From Methylophilaceae bacterium (GTDB lineage Bacteria > Pseudomonadota > Gammaproteobacteria > Burkholderiales > Methylophilaceae), in NCBI GenBank assembly GCA_028247015.1, contig JAOKFJ010000008.1, positions 1 through 39,768 of the forward strand: a DNA stretch of 39,768 nt, given 5' to 3'. How positions within the stretch are numbered: the stretch's first letter is position 1; each line of letters starts with the position of its first letter. Positions 27,854-34,927 of the stretch are shown here, piece by piece. Below the pieces are notes generated by a model. It saw nothing but the letters and a program-made list of their open reading frames with translations. It was not told the DNA's origin and did not search any database. A program made the position numbers and the translations under genes.

Positions 27854-27878
27854 GTAATTTTACACTAATTTTTAACAA
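27847..27878. promoter_or_regulatory. inverted repeat resembling a BirA (biotin) operator
   Basis: ATGTTAAGT (27847-27855), 14 bases, TTTTAACAA (27870-27878); the core TGTTAA/TTAACA arms are perfect complements. The known BirA site has arms TTGTAAACC or TTGTTAACC and their complement, separated by 14-16 bases. The match here is partial (the outer GG/CC is missing) but geometry and place fit: the site overlaps the bioB -35 and the trmL promoter. AT-rich DNA yields chance repeats, so this is a candidate only. Confidence 0.4.
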
Positions 27879-27887
27879 CTGTATAAA
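27859..27887 (+). promoter_or_regulatory. sigma-70 promoter of trmL
   Basis: TTTACA (27859-27864, 5/6 match to -35), exactly 17 bases, TATAAA (27882-27887, 5/6 match to -10). Initiation would fall near 27894, about 4 bases before the trmL ATG, so the message would have almost no leader. Confidence 0.6.
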
Positions 27888-27897
27888 ATTTAATCAT

Positions 27898-28362
27898 ATG
27901 TTTAATATCGTTTTATTTGAACCAGAAATACCTCCAAATACAGGCAACATAATTAGGCTGTGCGTGAATGCAAATGCAAATCTTCATCTTATTAAACCTT
28001 TAGGGTTTGGTTTAGATGAAAAACAAGTTAAACGTGCTGGTTTAGACTACCACGACATGGCAAATATTTCTATACATGATAGTTACCGTGAATGCCTAAA
28101 TCTACTTAAAGGAAATAGGATATTTGCAGTTACTACAAAAGCCTCAAAGTATTATCATGACCCAAGTTTCATAGCTGGGGATGTTCTAGTATTTGGGCCA
28201 GAAACTCGGGGCCTTCCTAAAGAGATACTAAATAATTCTGAAAATTTCATGAACATACGTATACCGATGGTAAAAAATAATCGCAGTATGAATTTATCAA
28301 ATTCAGTCGCAGTAATTCTATATGAAGCATGGCGTCAAAATAATTTTAATGAAGGAATCTAA
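27898..28362 (+). CDS. trmL: tRNA (cytidine/uridine-2'-O)-methyltransferase TrmL
   Basis: SPOUT-fold methyltransferase modifying the wobble base (position 34) of certain leucine tRNAs. The ATG at 27898 gives 154 residues beginning MFNIVLFEPEIPPNTGNI, which aligns with the E. coli TrmL start. The in-frame ATG at 27847 adds 17 residues of no family character and lies upstream of the best promoter. C-terminal knot motifs are VFGPETRGLP and the IPMVKNNRSMNLSNSVA block. No ribosome binding site precedes the ATG. The 3' end overlaps the convergent gpsA stop by 4 bases. In E. coli trmL also lies near the gpsA-secB cluster. Confidence 0.93.
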   Translation: MFNIVLFEPEIPPNTGNIIRLCVNANANLHLIKPLGFGLDEKQVKRAGLDYHDMANISIHDSYRECLNLLKGNRIFAVTTKASKYYHDPSFIAGDVLVFGPETRGLPKEILNNSENFMNIRIPMVKNNRSMNLSNSVAVILYEAWRQNNFNEGI

Positions 28363-29360
28363 TTCTCTTGCTTAATAGATCTGTCTAGCAGATCAAGGAC
28401 CGCTTCACGTGGAGATTTTCTTTTGTGTATAACAGCGAATACCTCCTGAGTAATTGGCATCTCAATGCCTAATTTTTTACTTCTACCTACTACTTCAGCA
28501 GCAGTAAATACACCTTCGGCAACATGACCGAGACCAGTTAGTATCTCCTTAAGGTCCTGTCCTTTTGCTAATCGTATTCCAACCTCTCTATTACGAGAAT
28601 ACTCTCCGGTACACGTAAGAACTAAATCACCAGCACCGGCTAGCCCGTTAAAAGTCTCCTGCTTGGCGCCTAATGCTACCCCAAATCTACTAATTTCAGT
28701 TAATCCTCTTGTTATAAGAGCAGCTCTTGCATTATTACCGAATCCCATACCATCTGAAATACCTGAAGCAATTGCGATAACATTCTTTAGTGCTCCGCCC
28801 ACAGAGACGCCAATAACATCATTACTTGTGTAAACCCTCATATTGCTATGATGAAATAATTTAGCAACCATAGATGATAAATCTTCATTAATTGAAGCCA
28901 TAGTTACTGCAGTAGGCAATGCCCTCACAAGTTCAGCGGCAAAACTAGGTCCCGAAATTACCCCGAAATGACGCTCGCTATTAGCATTAAGGCTTCCTAA
29001 CTCATCGATTGCAACCTCATGTGGCAATTTTGCTGTACCTTTTTCTAGGCCTTTATTTGCCCAGATAATAGGAATATTTTTATTTATTTTTTGAATTTTA
29101 TTTAGAACAGACCTAAAGCCTGAAGTCGGCACTACTGATATTAATATTTCAGCTCCTTCAATAGCTATTTCTAAATCATTTTCTAAGGCCAGGTTCTTAG
29201 GAAAAATGAAGTCGCCTAGGTAGAGTGGATTAGATCTTGATTTTTGCATACCAGACACATGACTTGAATCTCTCGCCCATAAAACAACATTATGTTTCTT
29301 CGCAATATGTATAGCTAAAGCAGTGCCCCAGGCTCCTGCCCCAAGGACACAAACATTCAT
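28359..29360 (-). CDS. gpsA: glycerol-3-phosphate dehydrogenase [NAD(P)+]
   Basis: Reduces dihydroxyacetone phosphate to sn-glycerol-3-phosphate for phospholipid synthesis; 333 residues. Rossmann motif LGAGAWGTALA (6-16), WANKGLE, SGPSFAAEL, the catalytic lysine in ALKNVIAIASG, and GFGNNARAALITRG plus AGAGDLVLTC are all present. Final gene of the rhodanese-grxC-secB-SH3 group, 3 bases after the SH3 gene. Its stop codon overlaps the trmL stop. Confidence 0.97.
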   Translation of the reverse strand: MNVCVLGAGAWGTALAIHIAKKHNVVLWARDSSHVSGMQKSRSNPLYLGDFIFPKNLALENDLEIAIEGAEILISVVPTSGFRSVLNKIQKINKNIPIIWANKGLEKGTAKLPHEVAIDELGSLNANSERHFGVISGPSFAAELVRALPTAVTMASINEDLSSMVAKLFHHSNMRVYTSNDVIGVSVGGALKNVIAIASGISDGMGFGNNARAALITRGLTEISRFGVALGAKQETFNGLAGAGDLVLTCTGEYSRNREVGIRLAKGQDLKEILTGLGHVAEGVFTAAEVVGRSKKLGIEMPITQEVFAVIHKRKSPREAVLDLLDRSIKQEN

Positions 29361-29363
29361 AAT

Positions 29364-29825
29364 CTATATACCCCAAATATCATTCGCGGATACAAAGCCA
29401 TTAATATCGTTTAATTCAGATTTAACATCAGCCCAGCCGTCAGTAACTAAAGATGAAGTTAATTTAAGTACTACCATATCCTCAACATCCGCTAGCCTAT
29501 TACTATTTGATGAAGCTTCATTATAGATAGGTACTTCAGATCTTAAAGTTATTACAGTTCTTTCAAGACTAATATCAGCTTCTCTAATCCAGTTAATCTT
29601 TCCTTCGTGATCCTTAACTTTAAGCCATTCTTTAAGCCTTACTATGACCAATAGTGGGTAGCCTTCTGTAATAATTAACTCTTTTTTAGTTGCTTCAGAT
29701 GGCCCTTCGTATAAAACAGCTTTTTCTGCTTTAACTGATACAAACTCTGAAGCTAAAGCATACTGAGAAAGAAAAAAATACAATAAAATAAAGAAAGAAA
29801 ATTTACGGTAACAATTAATTAGCAT
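29364..29825 (-). CDS. secreted bacterial SH3-domain protein
   Basis: A 153-residue protein with an N-terminal signal peptide (hydrophobic residues 10-22, cleavage after ALA near 25) followed by two SH3-like repeats. The first is about 27-85 (VSVKAEKAVLYEGPSE, GYPLLVIVRLKEWLKVKDHEGKINWIREADI). The second is about 88-150 (TLRSEVPIYNEASSNSNRLADV, WADVKSEL, GFVSANDIWGI). Such domains often bind cell-wall peptides, but the role of this protein is unknown. It overlaps the secB end by 11 bases and is 3 bases from gpsA, an insertion between secB and gpsA relative to the E. coli order. Confidence 0.75.
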   Translation of the reverse strand: MLINCYRKFSFFILLYFFLSQYALASEFVSVKAEKAVLYEGPSEATKKELIITEGYPLLVIVRLKEWLKVKDHEGKINWIREADISLERTVITLRSEVPIYNEASSNSNRLADVEDMVVLKLTSSLVTDGWADVKSELNDINGFVSANDIWGI

Positions 29826-30351
29826 TGCCTGCTTTTTTAGCTGCTTCCTCTTCTTTTTTCTGCATATAAAGCGCCTCGAAATTGATTGGATTTAACAAAA
29901 CAGAGGAAAACCCAGCCTTAACAATTAAATCAGAGATTGCTTCCCTGGCATAAGGAAATAAAATATTAGGGCATGTTGTTGCTAAAAGCATCTCAATGCT
30001 CTCATCGGGAATATTCTTTACCAAAAAAACTCCAGACTGTGAAACCTCAACTAGAAAAGCAGTTTTTTCATTATGCTTTGCAGTAACTGTAACCCCTAAT
30101 GAAACCATAAAGTAACCTTCAGACACAGACCTAGCAGTATTATTCAATTCAATCTCAATTTGCGGAGCATCATTTAATGTAAATATATCTGGTGCAGTTG
30201 GTACCTCTACTGATGCATCTCGTAGAAATATCTTTTCAATACTGAAACCCGATTGGCTTCCTTCCTGATCTATAGATGAATTCTCTGCGTATTTCTTTGC
30301 TTTACCTGGAGCCTTTGTTGTTTTCTTTTTATTTTTTTTATCTTCTGCCAT
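29815..30351 (-). CDS. secB: protein-export chaperone SecB
   Basis: Cytosolic chaperone that holds precursor proteins unfolded for SecA; 178 residues. The core from about residue 36 (FSIEKIFLRDASVEVPTAP) to PINFEALY matches SecB, including TCPNILFPYARE. It carries an N-terminal extension about 25 residues longer than E. coli SecB, with nine lysines in the first 20 residues, and a charged C-terminal tail. A sigma-70 type promoter lies in the 94-base gap before it, so it can be made independently of grxC. grxC-secB-gpsA is a conserved neighbourhood. Confidence 0.95.
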   Translation of the reverse strand: MAEDKKNKKKTTKAPGKAKKYAENSSIDQEGSQSGFSIEKIFLRDASVEVPTAPDIFTLNDAPQIEIELNNTARSVSEGYFMVSLGVTVTAKHNEKTAFLVEVSQSGVFLVKNIPDESIEMLLATTCPNILFPYAREAISDLIVKAGFSSVLLNPINFEALYMQKKEEEAAKKAGNAN

Positions 30352-30398
30352 TTTTTAATCCAATCCTAAGTTGTTAAAAATAATAATATTAGTAAGCT

Positions 30399-30427
30399 AT
30401 TCTAGCTTTTTATCATGAAAGTATGAA
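30399..30427 (-). promoter_or_regulatory. sigma-70 promoter of secB
   Basis: On the minus strand: TTCATA (30422-30427, 4/6 to -35), exactly 17 bases, TAGAAT (30399-30404, 5/6 to -10). A perfect inverted repeat AAGCTA-TTC-TAGCTT (30394-30408) covers the -10. It could be an operator or chance; no T run follows on the minus strand, so it is not a terminator for grxC. Confidence 0.45.
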
Positions 30428-30445
30428 CCTAAATTTTTAAAATAA

Positions 30446-30703
30446 TTAAATATTGAGCACCTTATCTAAATCGCCAGTATTATCTAATTTCCTCAGCTCA
30501 TCAAACCCACCTATATATTTATCATTTATATATATCTGCGGTACTGTTCTTTTACCCGTCATCTCTATCATCTTAGATAGCTCCTCTGGGTCTTTATCAA
30601 CATAAATTTTTTCTGATATAACATATCCTTTGCTTTTAAGCAGATTTTCAGCATTAGAGCAATAAGGACAAAATTGACTTGTGTACATTTTGATATTATT
30701 CAT
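30446..30703 (-). CDS. grxC: glutaredoxin 3
   Basis: Small glutathione-dependent disulfide reductase, cytoplasmic, 85 residues. The dithiol active site CPYC (Cys12, Cys15) follows MYTSQF. TVPQIYINDKYIGGFDEL contains the cis-proline and glutathione-binding GGxDE motif. It is 3 bases downstream of the rhodanese gene and upstream of secB, as in E. coli. Confidence 0.94.
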   Translation of the reverse strand: MNNIKMYTSQFCPYCSNAENLLKSKGYVISEKIYVDKDPEELSKMIEMTGKRTVPQIYINDKYIGGFDELRKLDNTGDLDKVLNI

Positions 30704-30706
30704 AAA

Positions 30707-31117
30707 TTATTTATTAGCAATTGGAAGCTGCTCCTTAATCCAGGCATTTATACCTCCCTCTATACTAACTACTTTATCAAGCCCTAACTTAATTAATATA
30801 TTAACAGCTTGCTCTGATCGAACTCCCTTTTGGCAATAAACAATAATGAGCTTTTTTGAGTGTTTTTTTATTACACTAATCTTATCTGGGATTTCATCTA
30901 GCTTAATATTAGTAGCATTTTGAAGATGACCTAAATTAAAGTCTTGTTCATCCCTAACATCAATAATAAACGAGGGTTGTCGGTTCATCATTAATACTGA
31001 ATCCTTTGATGAAATTTTTTTTTCTCGGCTTCCCGTTAGGAGATTAGGAAAAATTAGTAAGAGCCCAGAGGTAATTACAAGAATAATTAAAAAAACATGA
31101 TTAAGTAGAAAGTCCAA
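30707..31117 (-). CDS. membrane-anchored rhodanese-domain protein (YibN-like)
   Basis: A 136-residue protein with one N-terminal membrane segment (residues 6-27) and a cytosolic rhodanese domain (about 38-135). The active-site loop CQKGVR (Cys95) is intact, preceded by FIIDVRDEQDFNLGHLQNATNI and followed by GINAWIKEQLP. It corresponds in position and layout to E. coli YibN, upstream of grxC and secB; the exact substrate is unknown. The start is TTG with an AAAGGA ribosome binding site 7 bases upstream; starting at a later ATG would remove the membrane anchor. A T9 run occurs at 31015-31023. Confidence 0.82.
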   Translation of the reverse strand: MDFLLNHVFLIILVITSGLLLIFPNLLTGSREKKISSKDSVLMMNRQPSFIIDVRDEQDFNLGHLQNATNIKLDEIPDKISVIKKHSKKLIIVYCQKGVRSEQAVNILIKLGLDKVVSIEGGINAWIKEQLPIANK

Positions 31118-31226
31118 TGATAAATCCTTTAATATAGGAAACTAATTATTTATTAGTCATGGTTAATTTTAAAACAGGCATTATAATCGAAGGACTAAAC
31201 ATTAAAACAATTATTATTATAACTCA
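31118..31226. promoter_or_regulatory. divergent rhodanese / gpmI promoter region
   Basis: A 109-base spacer without a gene. ATTATAAT at 31180-31187 is its own reverse complement and provides a TATAAT -10 on both strands: 31182-31187 for gpmI and 31180-31185 for the rhodanese operon. The -35 matches on either side are weak. If both are used, the two operons would compete for the same polymerase site. Confidence 0.4.
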
Positions 31227-32768
31227 ATGCAAAATAACCCGGTAGTACTTGTCATTTTAGATGGATTTGGGCATAACGAAGACAAAAAACATAATGCAGT
31301 CTTACAGGCTAATACTCCAAATCTAGATGAATTAAAAAGAACATGCCCTCATACGCTTATTAATGCTTCTGAGTCAGCAGTTGGTCTTCCAATCGGTCAG
31401 ATGGGTAACTCTGAAGTTGGGCACTTAAACATTGGTTCAGGTCGCATTATTCTTCAGGACTTAGAGAGAATAAATGGAAGTATTGAGACTAATGAAATTT
31501 TTGCGCATCCAGGATTAATTGAAAATTTTAAGAACTTATCCTTAAATGATAATTCACTGCATCTTTTTGGATTATTGTCTGATGGGGGTGTTCATAGTTA
31601 CATTAATCATTTTGAATTTATACTAAAAATGGCAAAGCAACAGAATGTAAAAAAAGTTTATATTCATGTTTTTTTAGATGGGAGAGATACCCCTCCAAGA
31701 AGCGCAAAAAAATATATTACTATGCTAGAAAGTTACTGTAAAAAATATTCTACCGGAAGCATAATTTCAATGTGCGGTCGGTTTTATGCCATGGATCGTG
31801 ATAAAAGATGGGAGAGGACTAAACTAGCTTATGAGCTAATTATGAATGCTACAGCTGACTGCTTTGCCAATACAGGTATTGAGGCAATTGAATTAGCTTA
31901 TAAAAAAAATGAAACAGATGAATTTATATCTCCTACTATTATTCAGTCTGGGGGAGAGAAAGTTCAAATACAAGAAAATGATTGTATTGTATTTATGAAT
32001 TTTAGGTCTGATAGGGCCAGGCAAATAACTGATGCAATTCTTAACGATAATTTCGATGGTTTTGAAAGAAATAGACGAGTAAAAAAACTATCTTACTTTA
32101 CTCTTACAAACTATGACGAAAGTCAAAAAAAAGCTACTCCAATTTTTCCATCAATAAAAGTAAAAAATACATTGGGGGAGTTCATTTCTAGCTTAGGTAA
32201 AACACAACTTCGTATTGCTGAAACAGAAAAATATCCACATGTAACATTTTTCTTTAATGGTGGAGAAGAGAAATTATATAAAGGGGAGGATAGAATTTTA
32301 GTAAATTCACCAAAAGTAGAGACATATGACCTAAAACCTGAAATGAGTGCTTATGAGCTAACCGAGAAACTTTCCAGCGCTATAGAGTCAAAAGCTTATG
32401 ACCTTATAATTTGTAACTATGCAAACAGCGATATGGTTGGGCATACTGGGATTTTAAGTGCTGCAATAAAAGCAATAGAATCGCTTGATGATTGTATAGG
32501 AAAAGTTGCAAAAGCAATTAGAAAAGTTGATGGGCACCTTATTATCACTGCTGACCATGGAAATGCCGAACTAATGACAGATGATGTTAACCAACAAGCT
32601 CATACTCAACATACAACCAATCTAGTGCCATTCATATATATGGGGAAAAAATCAACATTAAAGGGTGATGGAAAATTATCAGATGTTGCTCCAACAATAC
32701 TTAATATTATGGGTGAAAATCCACCAAATGAAATGACTGGAATAAATTTAATTAATTTTGATGAATAA
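31227..32768 (+). CDS. gpmI: 2,3-bisphosphoglycerate-independent phosphoglycerate mutase
   Basis: Interconverts 3- and 2-phosphoglycerate in glycolysis/gluconeogenesis; 513 residues with two metal ions. The catalytic Ser62 lies in GNSEVGHLNIGSGR, Asp12 in LDGFG is a metal ligand, FLDGRDTPPRSA and MCGRFYAMDRDKRW are phosphoglycerate-binding blocks, and the C-terminal NYANSDMVGHTG and TADHGNAE supply more ligands. gpmI-envC divergent from the yibN-grxC-secB group is the same arrangement as in E. coli. Confidence 0.97.
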   Translation: MQNNPVVLVILDGFGHNEDKKHNAVLQANTPNLDELKRTCPHTLINASESAVGLPIGQMGNSEVGHLNIGSGRIILQDLERINGSIETNEIFAHPGLIENFKNLSLNDNSLHLFGLLSDGGVHSYINHFEFILKMAKQQNVKKVYIHVFLDGRDTPPRSAKKYITMLESYCKKYSTGSIISMCGRFYAMDRDKRWERTKLAYELIMNATADCFANTGIEAIELAYKKNETDEFISPTIIQSGGEKVQIQENDCIVFMNFRSDRARQITDAILNDNFDGFERNRRVKKLSYFTLTNYDESQKKATPIFPSIKVKNTLGEFISSLGKTQLRIAETEKYPHVTFFFNGGEEKLYKGEDRILVNSPKVETYDLKPEMSAYELTEKLSSAIESKAYDLIICNYANSDMVGHTGILSAAIKAIESLDDCIGKVAKAIRKVDGHLIITADHGNAELMTDDVNQQAHTQHTTNLVPFIYMGKKSTLKGDGKLSDVAPTILNIMGENPPNEMTGINLINFDE

Positions 32769-33975
32769 AAGTACTATTAAAATTCAAGCCTTAGTTCTCA
32801 TAGCAATATTCATCCTCCAGCTATATCCAAATATTGGGTTAGCAGATAATACAGTCTTAAATAAAAAAGATGACCTAATTGAAATAAAAAAAAATATTGA
32901 GGTCATCAATAAAAAAATTAAAAAAAATACTGAAGTAAAGAAAACATTAACCAAGGAACTTAAAAAAGAAGAAAAAAAAATCAGCGGTACAAAAAAAGAA
33001 CTTTATCAAATTAAAAAAAAGGTTAAAAAAAATTCAAGGAATTTAAATAAACTTAAGAAAAGACTTAAATCACTTAATAAAGAAATTAAGGAAAAAAAGA
33101 AAATTTTATCTCAACACTTTTATAGGACTTATACGCAAGGAGAGCCTAATCAAATTCAAATGATTCTTGAAGGATCAAATCCAAATAAAATTTCAAGAGA
33201 TATCGAATATATTAGATTGTTTACCCAATCACAAAATAAAAATATCGAAGAAATTAAGAAAAAATATAAAGAGCTTGATAAGAATAAGAAAAAAACAAAC
33301 ACAACATTAAAAAAAGTTGTTTCACTAAAAAAAAATAAGGAAAAAAAAGCTAAGCAGCTAATTAAGCAAAAAAAATCAAAGTCTAAAATTTTAAAGAAAA
33401 TTAATAGCGAGATTACAACCCAAAAAAAAATAAAAACTAAATTAATTAGTGATGAAAAAAAACTAACGAACCTTATTACTAATCTAATTAATAAATCGAT
33501 TGCAAATGCAAAAATGAAAAAAATTGAAGGCAATGCGACGGAATATAAAAAAAATATTCCAGCCCAAAAATTTGATGGAATTAATTTTAAAAAACTTAAA
33601 AAGAAATTAAAGTTACCTGTAATTGGAAAGGTAATTTATAAATTTGGCAAGAAGAGACCTACCACTGGAACTCGCTGGAAAGGTATCTTTATTAAAGCAA
33701 AAGAAGGTAATGATGTTTTTGCAGTTGCTACGGGACAAATTGTTTTTTCAGATTGGTTACCGGGCTATGGGAATATTATTATTATTAATCACGGTAAAGG
33801 CTACATGAGTCTTTATGGTAATAATCAATCATTACTAAAACAATCCAATGAAATTGTTAAAGGTGGTGAAGTTATAGCAATAGTAGGCAATAGTGGGGGC
33901 AATAAATCTAATGGCGTATATTACGAGCTGAGAAAAAATAGTAAGCCATTTAATCCTCTTAGCTGGACAAAGTAG
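32761..33975 (+). CDS. envC: murein hydrolase activator EnvC (degenerate LytM)
   Basis: Periplasmic protein that activates amidases for cell separation; 404 residues from the ATG at 32761. Signal peptide to about residue 29 (GLADN), a long lysine-rich coiled coil (about 35-235), then a C-terminal LytM/M23-type domain (about 285-404). The LytM domain lacks the zinc-binding histidines of active endopeptidases: the first ligand site reads RWKGIFI, and the usual HxH near the end reads YYELR. This is the pattern of EnvC-type activators rather than enzymes. It overlaps the gpmI end by 8 bases. Codons are dominated by AAA, giving many A runs, including A9 at 32972-32980. Confidence 0.85.
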   Translation: MNKSTIKIQALVLIAIFILQLYPNIGLADNTVLNKKDDLIEIKKNIEVINKKIKKNTEVKKTLTKELKKEEKKISGTKKELYQIKKKVKKNSRNLNKLKKRLKSLNKEIKEKKKILSQHFYRTYTQGEPNQIQMILEGSNPNKISRDIEYIRLFTQSQNKNIEEIKKKYKELDKNKKKTNTTLKKVVSLKKNKEKKAKQLIKQKKSKSKILKKINSEITTQKKIKTKLISDEKKLTNLITNLINKSIANAKMKKIEGNATEYKKNIPAQKFDGINFKKLKKKLKLPVIGKVIYKFGKKRPTTGTRWKGIFIKAKEGNDVFAVATGQIVFSDWLPGYGNIIIINHGKGYMSLYGNNQSLLKQSNEIVKGGEVIAIVGNSGGNKSNGVYYELRKNSKPFNPLSWTK

Positions 33976-33986
33976 TCTTTATTAAC

Positions 33987-34421
33987 TTAATCCCCAATAT
34001 AATGTACGTTAACTTTTCTAGAAAAATTATGAAGTCTGTGTTCAAAAATAAAAATTCCTTGCCATTGTCCTAGTAATAATTTTTCATTTTTGATTGGAAT
34101 TGATAAACAAGTTTGAGTTAATGCTGTTCTAATATGAGCAGGCATATCGTCTTTCCCCTCTGCCGTATGAATGAATAGTTGGTCGCCATCTGGCACCAAT
34201 CTATCAAAAAAACTATTTAGGTCCACTAAAACATCTGAGTCATAGTTCTCATTAATTAACAGGCTTGCTGAAGTATGCAAAATTTGTATCGTTAATAATC
34301 CATTTAAAATATCATAGTTACGTATCCAGCTTTCTACGTCAGAAGTAATATCATATAAATTACGGCCATCCGTTTGCTTATTTAGCTGCCCAAAAAACTG
34401 CTTAATTGGTTTATTATTCAT
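33987..34421 (-). CDS. yjbQ: YjbQ family protein (UPF0047)
   Basis: A 144-residue member of the YjbQ/UPF0047 family. HTSASLLINEN in the first half and the closing LLLGQWQGIFIFEHR are the family signature. E. coli YjbQ shows weak thiamine-phosphate synthase activity, but the physiological role is unsettled. Convergent with envC across 11 bases; 44 bases downstream of lspA, so it may be the last gene of the murJ-ribF-ileS-lspA group. Confidence 0.88.
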   Translation of the reverse strand: MNNKPIKQFFGQLNKQTDGRNLYDITSDVESWIRNYDILNGLLTIQILHTSASLLINENYDSDVLVDLNSFFDRLVPDGDQLFIHTAEGKDDMPAHIRTALTQTCLSIPIKNEKLLLGQWQGIFIFEHRLHNFSRKVNVHYIGD

Positions 34422-34465
34422 CAGATTATTTATTATTTTTAGTTACTTGGGTAATTTTATTAAAA

Positions 34466-34927
34466 TTAGACATGATCTTTTCTTTTAAACATATCATAAA
34501 CTAAAAGTCCTGCACCAAAACATATGGCGCTGTCTGCTATATTAAACGCTGGCCAATACCAGCTATCAATATGTAGATAAATAAAATCTACAACGTAACC
34601 TAGTCTAATTCGATCGATTAAGTTCCCTAATGCCCCTCCCAAAATTAATAGTAAGCCAAGAGAAATTATTGGTATATGTTTATTTTTCACCAGCATAAAT
34701 ATAATCCATACGACTGCAATTAATGTTATAAAAATTAAAAAATATCGTTGCCACCCTCCGGCATTATGGAGAAAGCTAAATGCTGCCCCAGTGTTATGGA
34801 AGTTAACAAGTTTGAAAAATGATGATATTTCAATATAGCTCTCGTAAGGTATGTAAGAAGCTATAATTAATTTAGTAGCTTGGTCTAAAATGAGTATAAA
34901 AATACTCATTAGGATAAATTTACGCAT
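34466..34927 (-). CDS. lspA: lipoprotein signal peptidase (signal peptidase II)
   Basis: Inner-membrane aspartyl protease of 153 residues with four membrane segments that cleaves prolipoproteins such as LptE. Both catalytic aspartates are seen, in GALGNLIDRI and FNIADSAI. FHNTGAAFSF is the conserved mid-protein motif. It overlaps ileS by 8 bases, and ribF-ileS-lspA is the standard order. Confidence 0.96.
   Translation of the reverse strand: MRKFILMSIFILILDQATKLIIASYIPYESYIEISSFFKLVNFHNTGAAFSFLHNAGGWQRYFLIFITLIAVVWIIFMLVKNKHIPIISLGLLLILGGALGNLIDRIRLGYVVDFIYLHIDSWYWPAFNIADSAICFGAGLLVYDMFKRKDHV

Noticed and set aside
30394-30408. Perfect inverted repeat AAGCTA-TTC-TAGCTT considered as a terminator after grxC.
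   Set aside because: On the minus strand, where grxC is transcribed, no T run follows the stem. The T run exists only on the plus strand, where no gene is read, and the repeat overlaps the likely secB -10.
33156-33533. A 125-codon hydrophobic open frame on the minus strand opposite envC.
   Set aside because: It is the antisense of lysine-rich AAA codons (read as TTT, Phe/Leu-rich), has no ribosome binding site and lies wholly inside a well-supported gene.
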